Part shown: piece after piece, positions 15,476 through 25,717 of the stretch
Numbering within the stretch: the first letter of the stretch is position 1
How the letters are laid out: the number at the start of each line of letters is the position of its first letter
Origin: Fusibacter paucivorans
GTDB taxonomy: Bacteria; Bacillota; Clostridia; Peptostreptococcales; Acidaminobacteraceae
Length of the DNA: 64,000 nt
Assembly: GCF_018390735.1 (NCBI RefSeq)
Contig: NZ_JAHBCL010000011.1
Coordinates: forward strand, 62,001 to 126,000
Direction of reading: 5' to 3'
Translations under genes and position numbers: made by a program
The notes under the pieces: generated by a model
Seen by the model: only the letters and a program-made list of their open reading frames with translations
What the model was told of the DNA's origin: nothing
The model's database searches: none

Positions 15476-17059
15476 ATGAAAAATATTTTTCACTCAGAGG
15501 CAATTGATTTTTTTGAATATAGAGAACAGGTTTTTATAAGAGTCAGTCAAAGCGGTTTAACGATCAATCAAATTAATCAGATGATAAAAGCGCTGCCGCA
15601 AATAAAAGTAACAAAATTTTCAGAACTGATGTCAGCATTGAAAGCTGCGGATCAGATACCTGTCTGCATTGGTGAGAAAAAACCTCGTCTTGAAATTGAA
15701 ATCAGCAAGGATGAGATGTGCGCTTTTGTGCGGTTTAACCTATCCGAACGGGAATGGCAGCAGTCAGGTGATACGCTGGTAAAAGAAGTTTATGAAGCGC
15801 TTTTGGCCAATCAAGTGACAGTCGGTATCCAGCATGAAGTTTTGCATCATGATTGTCGCGCCAATGAAAAAATATTAATTGCAAAGGGGATCGAACCGAT
15901 TCCCGGAGAAGATGCTAAATGCCGTTATTATGAAACGTCTGAGAAAATGCCGAAACTTAATGAAAAGGGTCAGGCAGACCACTATGAGCTCGGCTTAATT
16001 CACAATGTGCAACAAGATGATTGGCTCGGTGAGAAGACATTGCCGACACATGGCGTAGACGGTATGACCGTTAAGGGCAACCGCGTACCGTCTCGCGCCG
16101 GAAGAGATGTTAAACTCAAATATGATCCCGTTACGGTCATTGAGCGTTATGAAGTTGATCGCTTCGTACTGAGGGCTAAAATAAATGGTGCCGTTCATGT
16201 GAAAAACGATAAGATTGCCGTGGAAAACCACTTGATTATTCACGGCGACGTCGATTACGAAACGGGCAATATTTATTTTGACGGCGATGTCACGATACTC
16301 GGAACGGTGCAAGACAAGTTTACCGTGGAGGCAACCGGTAAAATTGTGGTAAAAGGTGCATCGGGGGTGGGTGCTGTTGAAAGAATTGAATCAAAAGAAG
16401 ACTCTGTCCACATACTGGGTGGCATGAATGGCAAGTATGAAGGTCGCATTGCGGCGAAAAAAGCCATCTACCTAAAATTTGTCAATGAAGGTTGTTTGGA
16501 GGCGGGTGAATTAATCAATATTCAGCTCTACGCATTTGACAGTGTTCTCAGGGCAGATAAAGTTTTTATCGATCCTCATAAGGGAAAAGTCGTCGGCGGT
16601 GAGATCTATGCAAAACACTGCGTCGTATCCGGCAGTATTGGCAATGCACTCGAAAGACAGACGCATATCAGTATTGAAGGTTTTGAACGGGATGACATGA
16701 AGGCAAAACTGGCAGTACTCAAGCGAAAATATCAGGAAGCCGCCAGTGGCATTAATCGTATGAAACGCAAGCTGGAGATATTTGAAGAAAATATAGAGCG
16801 ACTCGATCAGCGCGCTGTGAATACCTATCATTATTTGACAGAGAATTACGATGTTTTAAATGAGGAACTGGACGTGCTGACAACGCAAATTGAAAAGATT
16901 GAAGCCATTCTTAAAATCCGTGGTGAAGCAGAGCTCAGGGTCTATCAGTCGGTTTATCCCAAGACGATGATGGCGCTAAAACGTTTAAACCGTCGTATTG
17001 TTGAAACCATGACCTGTTCGTTTTACGTTCAGGATAATCAAATCCACATCTATGAATAG
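15476..17059 (+). CDS. FapA-family (DUF342) protein
   Basis: 527 residues. The middle (about residues 175-400) is the DUF342/FapA region, a right-handed beta-helix of short repeats (IHGDVDYETGNIYFDGDVTILGTVQDKFTVEATGKI-type pattern, split here between motifs HGDVDYETG and FDGDVTILG). Residues about 405-475 are predicted coiled coil (LAVLKRKYQEAAS.., KRKLEIFEENIERLDQRA). An N-terminal domain of about 170 residues precedes it. Polar-flagellar or cell-polarity roles are known for FapA in Vibrio, but the Firmicute homologues are undefined. ATG 15476 follows GGTGAGG; a weak promoter TTGTTA-N17-TAAATT is at 15420-15448. Followed after 14 bases by the GAF protein, presumably one operon. Confidence 0.82.
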   Translation: MKNIFHSEAIDFFEYREQVFIRVSQSGLTINQINQMIKALPQIKVTKFSELMSALKAADQIPVCIGEKKPRLEIEISKDEMCAFVRFNLSEREWQQSGDTLVKEVYEALLANQVTVGIQHEVLHHDCRANEKILIAKGIEPIPGEDAKCRYYETSEKMPKLNEKGQADHYELGLIHNVQQDDWLGEKTLPTHGVDGMTVKGNRVPSRAGRDVKLKYDPVTVIERYEVDRFVLRAKINGAVHVKNDKIAVENHLIIHGDVDYETGNIYFDGDVTILGTVQDKFTVEATGKIVVKGASGVGAVERIESKEDSVHILGGMNGKYEGRIAAKKAIYLKFVNEGCLEAGELINIQLYAFDSVLRADKVFIDPHKGKVVGGEIYAKHCVVSGSIGNALERQTHISIEGFERDDMKAKLAVLKRKYQEAASGINRMKRKLEIFEENIERLDQRAVNTYHYLTENYDVLNEELDVLTTQIEKIEAILKIRGEAELRVYQSVYPKTMMALKRLNRRIVETMTCSFYVQDNQIHIYE

Positions 17060-17073
17060 GAGGGCCGCAAAAA

Positions 17074-18582
17074 ATGATGGTGAACCCGAGTGGCTCTGCA
17101 TATGATGCATTGTTAAGCAGTATCGACTTCTTTTCGCAAAATTTACATTTGGAGCAAATTGTAGAATATGGCTTTATGATCTTTAATGCTTTTGAAAAAC
17201 CCAAGGCCTCCGCTATTTATCGTTTAAACAGTGAAACGCAGTATTACGAGCTTCAGTTTTCGCAAGGAGTGTACCACGGGCCGGAATCGATACTGAAAAC
17301 GGCATGCCATGATGATTTTGCCGTACGCAAGGGATTTATGGTGACAGACCGAAATGTTCAGCAGCAGTATTTTGAATCCGCTGTTGAAAGGATTGGCAAT
17401 TTATCGAAGATTATTCCGCTTATAGCGGATGATCGACTTTATGGCTTTATTTTCAGCGTGGATTCAGATGACGAAACCGTACTGGGGGACTTGTTTTTAA
17501 CGCGATTTAATTATCTGATGAATTTAGCTATCGAAAAAGCATTTCGCTATTTTGAACGTGCGACCATGCGCCAAGAAATTGACAAACGCATTTTTAATCT
17601 CGAATCGATTTCTCAAACGATGAAAGTGCTGTTTTCCGAATTGGATACAGAGCGGATCTTACAAATGAGCCTCGATGTTATTCGTGAGCTTACAGCCAGT
17701 TCGGCAACGGCAATTGGGCTTTTCGACACGGTGGAGCAGTGTATCAAAATAAGAGCGTATGATGATTTGACGGGCGGGGTTGCAATGGCGGGAACGATGA
17801 TGCTGAACGGCTGTAAACCCTTAAATCAGCAGATCATTTATCACTTGAAACGCGATGCGGATGCGCTGCACGCAATTTTTGATACGCTTGAGCCGTTTGA
17901 GATGCTGTCTGCGGTGTATCTTATATTAATGACAGATGACGAATCGGCTGTTATGGGGGTGATTACCATTGGAACCCCCGTTGACGGCAAAGCGTATACG
18001 GATGATATTTTCGAGCGCATTGGCGATATTGCGGCTTTGATGTCTATCGCACTCGTTAAAGCCCAGCAGTATGAGACCATTGTGGCACAGAAAGAAGCAC
18101 TTCGCCTTAAGTTTAATACCATGCAGCAGGTGAATAAGATTATTAAAAGCATTAACCGGGCGGAAAGTCCGACGGAACTCTATCAATTGGTGATGGATGC
18201 TCTGACACTGACATTTGGCGTCGAAGCAGCCGCCGTCTTTTCTTTTGAATCAGATTCGATCACTGTTGCCGCCAACTGCGGCATTGATAAGGCTTTGCTG
18301 ATCTATGAAAATGTTGCTTGGGTCAGGGAGCTGCCTGCGTCTGAACTAACGGTACATTATACTGTCAACGCAGCTGTTAATCAGCTTCAGCAGCTCGATC
18401 CTGAAGGATGCAACTGCATGGTTTTAGCGCCAATTAGTATGAATCAGTACGGACAGGCGCCTTTGGGCTATATTTTAGTGACGCGCACGCGGTTTAGGCT
18501 GTTTGAGACGCAGGTCAGCATGATTGAAATGCTGTCGAACAGTATTGCGCCGGTGCTTTATCAAATGCAGAAAAATCAATAA
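17074..18582 (+). CDS. Multi-GAF-domain protein without output domain
   Basis: 502 soluble residues with no membrane segment. Three GAF-like modules can be followed: about 15-165 (ASAIYRLNSETQYYELQF, then PLIADDRLYGFIFSVDSD), about 190-330 (LDTERILQMSLDVIRELTASSATAIGLFD, ending VMGVITIGTPVDGKAYTDDI) and about 355-500 (TELYQLVMDALTLTFGVEAAAVFSF, ending APLGYILVTRTRFRLFETQ). There is no kinase, GGDEF or HTH domain, so it must signal through a partner, perhaps the FapA-like protein encoded 14 bases upstream. ATG 17074 (or 17077) follows TAGGAGGG. A terminator follows. Confidence 0.8.
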   Translation: MMVNPSGSAYDALLSSIDFFSQNLHLEQIVEYGFMIFNAFEKPKASAIYRLNSETQYYELQFSQGVYHGPESILKTACHDDFAVRKGFMVTDRNVQQQYFESAVERIGNLSKIIPLIADDRLYGFIFSVDSDDETVLGDLFLTRFNYLMNLAIEKAFRYFERATMRQEIDKRIFNLESISQTMKVLFSELDTERILQMSLDVIRELTASSATAIGLFDTVEQCIKIRAYDDLTGGVAMAGTMMLNGCKPLNQQIIYHLKRDADALHAIFDTLEPFEMLSAVYLILMTDDESAVMGVITIGTPVDGKAYTDDIFERIGDIAALMSIALVKAQQYETIVAQKEALRLKFNTMQQVNKIIKSINRAESPTELYQLVMDALTLTFGVEAAAVFSFESDSITVAANCGIDKALLIYENVAWVRELPASELTVHYTVNAAVNQLQQLDPEGCNCMVLAPISMNQYGQAPLGYILVTRTRFRLFETQVSMIEMLSNSIAPVLYQMQKNQ

Positions 18583-18630
18583 GCGTTATGGTATAAAATG
18601 CTTGTGCCATTACCTTGGAAAAATTACTGA

Positions 18631-18685
18631 AAAACCGCTTGCTGGAAAGCCGCGAAGGATATCAGCCTAAGCGGTTTTTGCTGTA
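18631..18685 (+). terminator. Rho-independent terminator after the GAF gene; remainder of the gap
   Basis: AAAACCGCTT (18631-18640) pairs with AAGCGGTTTT (18669-18678) around a 28-base loop, T-tract following. The rest of the 360-base gap to 18943 holds only promoter-like elements: TATAAT at 18893-18898 and an extended TGCTATAAT at 18915-18923; neither has a good -35. Confidence 0.65.
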
Positions 18686-18942
18686 TTTGAGTTTATCTTG
18701 AGTTGATGAAATGGTCCCTGAATCCATAAGAAGATGGCACGATTACCTTTCTGACAAGCGCATTAAGGAAATGTGCTGAAATTGCCGATATAAATGAATG
18801 ATGTCCTATGCAACAGGCGATCAATAAAGGCAGTTCGCCGTTTTGACATAAGATTGTAATGCCGCTGTAAACCCAAGGATCGAAAACCCTGTTATAATGA
18901 TATTAACATGGGTTTGCTATAATCATTTTTGGAGATGAAACG

Positions 18943-21900
18943 ATGAGACGAAAGCGATTGAATGAAAAGATAAAAAAAATATTAGCAGTGTTGCTTTGCT
19001 TTGTGACCCTTTCGGCGATGCTGCCGCCGCAGAGCTATGCAGCGATAATTGATACGGATGCAGACGGCGATATCGTCGTAACCAGTATCAAGTACGCCGT
19101 TAATCACGATGTCTTTGCGACGGAATCGGGCTATGTTGAAATTATCGGTACCAATTTGCTGGATGTCGACTTCCTGTTTGACGTAGACGGCAAAGGCTTT
19201 CAACTCTTTGACAATAAGACGACCAATACAAATACCTTTGTAAAATATTCGTTGACGGCAGAAGAAGTGGAAAACTTTTTAGGACGGATTAAAGCGGGCA
19301 GTGTGATCATTGATCTCGACAGTGCCGATTTTCCCAATCTTCAAAGTTCTGATAAGCAAACGATTAATATTGATGATACAAAACCGTATATGCTGACATT
19401 TAACGGTAACTTTTTAGATACAGTTAATTCAGGCAATATCACGGCGACTTATGGTGCCGGGCTTTCCAGAACATCACTGGGAACCACGACCGACCCTAAT
19501 AAGCTGGAACTGATAAACGCTGTAAACCCAGGGCGGCTGGGCTATCAAAATATCATTATCAGCAAGTCGGACGCGACGGTTGACCCGGCAGTTCAAATCG
19601 AATATACCTACACCAATGCATTTCGAATTGTTGAAGATCTTGGGGTAACGGATGTCACGATGTTCCCAAACACGGGATCCAAGGGCGATGAAGTTTACTT
19701 TACAGGGGATAACTTTTCCGATACGCGTAATTATCAGGTTTATTTTTTAAAGGCGCTTGATGGTTCTGATCCTTACACCAGTACCAATCAGGCTACTTTT
19801 GTTTCACTTGGCCTCAATGTTGACGGCTCGCAGGATGTTTTGACAGTCAAAGTGCCTGAGAGCGTCGACTTTGAAAGGCGAAATTATTATGTTGTGATTA
19901 CAGATGTTCTAAATGGTCAGATCGTGGCGGAAGAAGTGGTTCGCAATACAGATGGCGACTATGACCAATACACTGTTATTGAGTCTGGCTATAAACCGAC
20001 GATTGAAACCGTTTATCCGGAAATAGGGCCTGATACCGGTGGGAACGTTCAGATTTCAGGCCGTAACCTCGCAACGCTCAGTATTCCCGATTTAACTTCT
20101 ACAGGAATATTTTTAAATGATCCTGTGACGGAATCCAACGAACAGGTATTGGTACTCGATTATCAGTCAGGCTATTATAAAGGTGAACCTGTAGATATCA
20201 ATCGAAAAATCAATGTCCAAATCGGCAAAAAAACTTCTTTTACAAAGGATGCACAGGGCAAGTATCAGGTCATCAAAGGCATTCCGGACAGTATTATTGT
20301 GACCACAGATGTTATTGACGACGCCGAGACAGATCCGTTTAAGGATGTCGTCATCGAAATCGTCACGACGCTGACGGTTAGCAGTGGCCCAAACAGCGGC
20401 AAGAAGTATATCTTTAACCAGAGTGTTACAGCTGCGGACGGCTTTGAATTTGAACCGAGTTCTTATACGCCGGAGATTACCAGTGTGACGCCGAGTACGA
20501 TACAGGTTGAGGATTATGACAGCAGTTATATGAATTTTGCCAATGATACGCAAATTGCCATTAAGGGTGATAAATTCTTAGTCGATCGTTTTGTCGATGC
20601 CAGTGGCAACATTGTGACGCAGTATCCAACGGTTTTTATCAAGAAAAATGACGACAATACTTTTAACACACGTTATCAGCTGGGTTTCTTTCCAAATGAG
20701 ACGGCTGTCAACAGCGTGACGGGACTCGACGAGGTTCGCGGGATCATCAAGTACAAGCCCGATGAAACCGGGACGACGGAATACATCCTCAGAGATGGCG
20801 ACGGTAATCCGATCCAGATGGTGATGACGGTGTTGAACGACGATAACGAAGTGGTCGACGGCACCAGCAATAATCAGCTGGGGACAAAGATCCTCATTAC
20901 GGCACCGACGAGTACACTTATTGCCGATGCGGGAATCAAGCACCTTCAGATTACAAACCCGACGCGCGATTCGCTGGCGTATGGGAAATCGTCCATTAAA
21001 TCCGATTATTTTGAATTTATTAAAACGACAGATATTCCGGTTATTGAAAGCGTTAAACCGAGTATTGTCACCGTAGACGGCGGTGAAGTGGTCACCATCA
21101 CGGGGTCAAACTTCCAAGACGGCATCATTGTCAATCTCGACGGTGAGAGCATTACTGATTTTACCCGTGATCTGGACAATACGGGCACGAAGATGGTTAT
21201 TACATTTACAGCGCCACCGGGACGTGAAGGCACGACGCAGCTCCAATTAATGAATCCGAGCGGCGGCATGGCTGTTGCAGACTTTACTTATGTAACGACG
21301 TTTAATGAAGCGCCGAGTATTGCGAACTTTACGCCGACACGAGGCAGCTACGGGACGCTGGTCGTCGTCAATGGTGATAATTTTTTAAAACCGGATCCGA
21401 CGGCGACTTCCGAAATCGGAATCAATGCCTATCGGCTGATGGGCACGCGCGTCCTTTTAGATGATCAAGAAGTCAACAGCTACCATACAGATGTCTATGG
21501 CAATATTAACTTCGTCGACTACACGGTACCGACGGCAGAAAATGTGATCTATAACGATTCCGGCAAGGCAAAATTCTCAGACTTCTATGAGAACACGGTT
21601 GTCCGCAGTGCCGCAGATGCTTCCGTGGCGACCTTTGGCAATGACGCCAATCATAATCCTGCTATTTACACGGAGAGCGAAGTTTACAGTTTTCAGTATG
21701 TGAGCGGTGTTTTATATGCCTATGATTCAGATGGCAATTCGCTGGGAACTGTGACGCAGACGCTGGATGGTTCCGGGGTGGATACCATCGCCATCAATGG
21801 GACGCCGATGTTTGAAGTGACTATGGATAATCACTTGGTACGTGTTGACGAATCAACGGATGCTGTAAAATCTGTGGGACTCGCTGATTATGCGGATGCC

Positions 21901-24900
21901 GTAATTCTTTACAGCGGCTCAGAATACTTTACATTATCCCGTAATTTTAATGGACAGGTCATTTTGACTAATGGCAAGGATAAATCGTATACATTATCTG
22001 TTGACAGCGGCGGCAATATCATTGCTTCAACATCCACGGGCATGACATCAGCCGTTTCGACAAACGCCACGGGGATAACGGTTGGTGCGCTGCCGCTCTT
22101 AATGAAGACGCCGTATGCGGTAGATGCCAACGGCAATATCAGCGGCAAGCGGGTAACGGTTATCTCCAAGACGCAGCTCATGTTTGAAGTGCCTTATATT
22201 GCAACGGGGAGGGGCTATAAGGATCTTACCGTTACCAATCCCGATACCAAGAATGACAGCAAGACCGATACTGAAGGTTTTTACTATATCACACAAGCAA
22301 CGTCAACACCTGCGATTACCACAATCGTGCCGGATAAGGGCTCCACGGACGGCGGTTACTATGTGACGATCAGCGGGGCGGGATTTGAAGACGGCGCCCG
22401 CGTTTATATTGACTCGGTCGTCGTGCCGACGGCAGATACTTATGTGGCGCTTGACGGTACGAGCATTACCATTAAAGTGCCGGCGAGCATTAAAAACCTC
22501 GTTGACGATTATGGTGTCGACAGCATGGCCGTACCGGTGATTGTTATCAATGAAGATGGCGGCAATGCCTATAAAATAGACGGTTTTACGTATATTATTC
22601 CGCAGTCGGATCCATCTATTACGTCAATTATCCCGACGAACGGATCCTCCAACGGCGGTGAAATTGTGGAAATCATCGGCTACGAGTTCAGGTTTTACGA
22701 GCCGTATGAAAACAGTGTCGGCGGGGCGAGTTACGACCTCGGCGACAGCTTTGAAGACCTCTATGCCAACGGTGTCTGGGATGACCTTTTATCAAGCACT
22801 GTGGACAGCGGGGCGATTACGGAAGTTCCTGAACTCACCAATGATTATTATGACCATTATTACACCTCTGCGATTTTGCCGAAAGTCTATTTTGGCGAAA
22901 AAGAAGCACATATTGTCGAGTATGCAAAAGGCTATCTCAAAGTGATCACGCCTGAGCATGAAGCCGGCGGCGTTGAAGTCTACGTTATTAACAACGACTC
23001 TGGCGTCAGCAATAAAGTGACCTACACGTATGCCTCTTCCAATCCGTCGATATCGAGTATAACGCCGGGATTTGGCAAGCGGTCCGGCGGAGAGCCAAAG
23101 GATTTGTACGGCTCGAAGTTTTACCAGTCGCAGATTTATGGTTTTATCGACAATGATGAAACGCAGATTCAGCTGATTGACAACGTTGAAGCGCTGGTGC
23201 GCTTTGGCGAAATTGACAACATAGACAGTGTGCGAACCGATAATGACTACGGTTTAATCAACAGTCAGCGTGCAACAGTCAACTTGCTTGGCGGTTTAAC
23301 GCTTAATTACTATGGTGATTTAGACGAAGTAAAGCTCACCGTTACAGAAAACAATGTCATTTATTCGAAAACATTTACGTACGATGACAGTGTGGTCTAC
23401 ATTCCAACGGGCATGCTCCGAGACGCTGCCGGTGACTATTATGTGCCGTATGGGCTGAAAAATGTTGATAAAACGGTATACAGCGGCAATGCCTACGAAT
23501 ATGTTAGAGTATCCATTGAAGACCGGCGCGTTGTGGTCGCAAGAGGCTACGCACCGGAAGTTACCTATGACAATGATACACATGTAAAAGTCTACACGCC
23601 GCCATATTATACGATTGGTTCCGTCAATGTTACCTATACGAATAAAGACGGCGGCATGGCAACGCGATCGTTTACCTATACGAATCCCGACAGCGAGCCA
23701 AAGATCTACGATGTTGAGCCTAAGGAAATTGCCTATGATGAAAGTGCATGGCTGATTGAATCCTCGTTTGCAGGCGGGATCGATATTGAGATAACAGGGG
23801 ACGATATCCGTGCGAATCCGACGGTTTATATCGGTGCGTACCCTACGACTGTGAAAGAACTCACCACGAAAGTCATCAATGGCGTTACGTATGACCTGCT
23901 CGTCGTCACTGTGCCCGCAGGCAGTGTGAACGACGTCGATCAGCGGTATCCGATTATTATTCAGAATGAGGATATGGGGCTGGCGACTTCTGATAATCTC
24001 ACGGACCTCATTGGACCAAATTACAATGCGACGACGGTGCCGTTTTATTTCATTTATAAACAGCCGCTTTCCGATCCTAAAATCAGTACGGTTTCACCTG
24101 CAAAGACATCAATTGCCGGCGGCAACACCATTACCATTACCGGCAGTGATTTCAGATCAGGTGCCTATGTGGTCATCGGTACCCGTGCAGGGATACCAAT
24201 TTACGATGCGACCATCACGGAAGACGGCACGAAGATAACCTTTGTGACGCCTGACAATATGACGCTGGGCGAAAAGACCGTTCAGGTGATTAATGAAGAT
24301 TACGGCATTGGCATTGCAGAAAATGCGTTGACAGTTGTCTCAGCACCGACGCTGGATGACCATATCTATGATAAAAACGGCAACACCATTGACCGGATCC
24401 ACGTGACAGGCGGGCAGGAGATTATGTTGAAAGGGACCGGTTTTGCGGAGAATGCCACCATTTATTTCGGCGGCGAATGGCTGACGGTTGCTTCTTACGA
24501 TGCCACCGTTCCAGATGGTGATATCGGTATTTATACGGATGATACAGAATACTTTGTACTCAATGGCTTTGAAGGGACGACAGTCACTTTTGTCGATGCG
24601 GAAACAATTTACGTGACGACACCGGAAGTGACCTTTGAAGGTGCTATTAACATCGTTCTAAAGAATGATGACGGCGGGATCACCGATGACGGCACATCGA
24701 CGGATTACACGGTACCAATACCTGAAAATCCAGTGGGATTAAAAGTTGAGATCGTAAACAATCAATACATCAAGCTCTATGACTATTTATCAGAAACGGC
24801 GGATTATTTCGAAATCTACGTCTATATCGGCAGCAACAGTGACGCGACTTTGGCATCAACACACAGTTATCGCGATTTCAGTTATCTTGGCATTACCGAT

Positions 24901-25704
24901 GTGGAACCGTATAAGATTACAGATTTGCCGGGGTGGGATTATATGCGGCCGGGTGAACGAATTGTCTTTGTGGTCAAAGGCGTCAATAAATTTGGTCCTT
25001 CGGGTTACTCTAATCTTGCGTCGCTATCTTATGATGCCGTATCAGAGATTGAGACGTTGGGACCGGAAGATTTAGACGGCGATATTACACTGCCGGAGGG
25101 GCAGGATTACGAAATACTTCAAGATGGCGGCATCGTTACGGTAAACTTTAATGCAACGGCGCTAAGCAGTGTTGTCAGCGTTGATTTAGCGGATGAACTG
25201 GCGCGAAACACGAAAAAGAAAGTGATTAATTTGCCGGAGAATATTGTCAAGCGAAGTCTTTCCAATGTGAATGTCAATTTCGGCGACAGTATGTATCGGT
25301 TTGTGCCCGTAATCTTTAATGCAACGGCATTCAAGAACGTTGCACAATATGACGATGCTTATGCCAGCGTCAAGGAAGACACAGAGATGAACCTACAGCG
25401 CTCTTATCTACAGCCGAGTATTCGCGGCAAGAAGCAGGTGTCCGATGTTTATTCCATTAGTTTTGATGCATCCAGTAATGCGCAGTCACAGCGTTTTGAC
25501 CAACTTATGGGCAACTTGGATTTGACGCTCTATTACGACGACAAGTACCTGACGACGGCAAAAGAAGTGCAGATACAGCTTTATAAATACAATAGTGCGA
25601 CGGGCAGTTACGATCTGTATACGTCAACATTGGACACGACAAACAACAGCGTTACAGCGCGGGTTAACAGCGCCGGGCATTATGTCCTGCTGACGAATTA
25701 CTAA
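18943..25704 (+). CDS. Giant secreted IPT/TIG-repeat surface protein
   Basis: 2253 residues. A signal peptide (KKILAVLLCFVTLSAMLPPQSYA, written here only in outline: basic start, hydrophobic core, cut near residue 34) is followed by about eleven Ig-like IPT/TIG modules, recognised by P-x-I-x-x-v-x-P-x-x-G-x-x-GG starts and ITGSNF-type second strands, near residues 232, 350, 508, 697, 789, 1122, 1222, 1366, 1585, 1710 and 1800. After about residue 1930 comes a fibronectin-like part and a C-terminal domain of its own type ending GHYVLLTNY. There is no SLH, LPxTG or transmembrane anchor. ATG 18943 follows GGAG. Fourteen bases downstream starts an SLH protein, suggesting one surface complex. Probably an adhesin or cell-surface scaffold; the ligand is unknown. 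Confidence 0.85.
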   Translation: MRRKRLNEKIKKILAVLLCFVTLSAMLPPQSYAAIIDTDADGDIVVTSIKYAVNHDVFATESGYVEIIGTNLLDVDFLFDVDGKGFQLFDNKTTNTNTFVKYSLTAEEVENFLGRIKAGSVIIDLDSADFPNLQSSDKQTINIDDTKPYMLTFNGNFLDTVNSGNITATYGAGLSRTSLGTTTDPNKLELINAVNPGRLGYQNIIISKSDATVDPAVQIEYTYTNAFRIVEDLGVTDVTMFPNTGSKGDEVYFTGDNFSDTRNYQVYFLKALDGSDPYTSTNQATFVSLGLNVDGSQDVLTVKVPESVDFERRNYYVVITDVLNGQIVAEEVVRNTDGDYDQYTVIESGYKPTIETVYPEIGPDTGGNVQISGRNLATLSIPDLTSTGIFLNDPVTESNEQVLVLDYQSGYYKGEPVDINRKINVQIGKKTSFTKDAQGKYQVIKGIPDSIIVTTDVIDDAETDPFKDVVIEIVTTLTVSSGPNSGKKYIFNQSVTAADGFEFEPSSYTPEITSVTPSTIQVEDYDSSYMNFANDTQIAIKGDKFLVDRFVDASGNIVTQYPTVFIKKNDDNTFNTRYQLGFFPNETAVNSVTGLDEVRGIIKYKPDETGTTEYILRDGDGNPIQMVMTVLNDDNEVVDGTSNNQLGTKILITAPTSTLIADAGIKHLQITNPTRDSLAYGKSSIKSDYFEFIKTTDIPVIESVKPSIVTVDGGEVVTITGSNFQDGIIVNLDGESITDFTRDLDNTGTKMVITFTAPPGREGTTQLQLMNPSGGMAVADFTYVTTFNEAPSIANFTPTRGSYGTLVVVNGDNFLKPDPTATSEIGINAYRLMGTRVLLDDQEVNSYHTDVYGNINFVDYTVPTAENVIYNDSGKAKFSDFYENTVVRSAADASVATFGNDANHNPAIYTESEVYSFQYVSGVLYAYDSDGNSLGTVTQTLDGSGVDTIAINGTPMFEVTMDNHLVRVDESTDAVKSVGLADYADAVILYSGSEYFTLSRNFNGQVILTNGKDKSYTLSVDSGGNIIASTSTGMTSAVSTNATGITVGALPLLMKTPYAVDANGNISGKRVTVISKTQLMFEVPYIATGRGYKDLTVTNPDTKNDSKTDTEGFYYITQATSTPAITTIVPDKGSTDGGYYVTISGAGFEDGARVYIDSVVVPTADTYVALDGTSITIKVPASIKNLVDDYGVDSMAVPVIVINEDGGNAYKIDGFTYIIPQSDPSITSIIPTNGSSNGGEIVEIIGYEFRFYEPYENSVGGASYDLGDSFEDLYANGVWDDLLSSTVDSGAITEVPELTNDYYDHYYTSAILPKVYFGEKEAHIVEYAKGYLKVITPEHEAGGVEVYVINNDSGVSNKVTYTYASSNPSISSITPGFGKRSGGEPKDLYGSKFYQSQIYGFIDNDETQIQLIDNVEALVRFGEIDNIDSVRTDNDYGLINSQRATVNLLGGLTLNYYGDLDEVKLTVTENNVIYSKTFTYDDSVVYIPTGMLRDAAGDYYVPYGLKNVDKTVYSGNAYEYVRVSIEDRRVVVARGYAPEVTYDNDTHVKVYTPPYYTIGSVNVTYTNKDGGMATRSFTYTNPDSEPKIYDVEPKEIAYDESAWLIESSFAGGIDIEITGDDIRANPTVYIGAYPTTVKELTTKVINGVTYDLLVVTVPAGSVNDVDQRYPIIIQNEDMGLATSDNLTDLIGPNYNATTVPFYFIYKQPLSDPKISTVSPAKTSIAGGNTITITGSDFRSGAYVVIGTRAGIPIYDATITEDGTKITFVTPDNMTLGEKTVQVINEDYGIGIAENALTVVSAPTLDDHIYDKNGNTIDRIHVTGGQEIMLKGTGFAENATIYFGGEWLTVASYDATVPDGDIGIYTDDTEYFVLNGFEGTTVTFVDAETIYVTTPEVTFEGAINIVLKNDDGGITDDGTSTDYTVPIPENPVGLKVEIVNNQYIKLYDYLSETADYFEIYVYIGSNSDATLASTHSYRDFSYLGITDVEPYKITDLPGWDYMRPGERIVFVVKGVNKFGPSGYSNLASLSYDAVSEIETLGPEDLDGDITLPEGQDYEILQDGGIVTVNFNATALSSVVSVDLADELARNTKKKVINLPENIVKRSLSNVNVNFGDSMYRFVPVIFNATAFKNVAQYDDAYASVKEDTEMNLQRSYLQPSIRGKKQVSDVYSISFDASSNAQSQRFDQLMGNLDLTLYYDDKYLTTAKEVQIQLYKYNSATGSYDLYTSTLDTTNNSVTARVNSAGHYVLLTNY

Positions 25705-25717
25705 GGAGGCAAACCCT

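Noticed and set aside
18910-18930. TGCTATAAT as the promoter of the IPT/TIG gene
   Set aside because: Transcription would start on top of the ribosome site GGAG at 18931; the TATAAT at 18893 is a better candidate.
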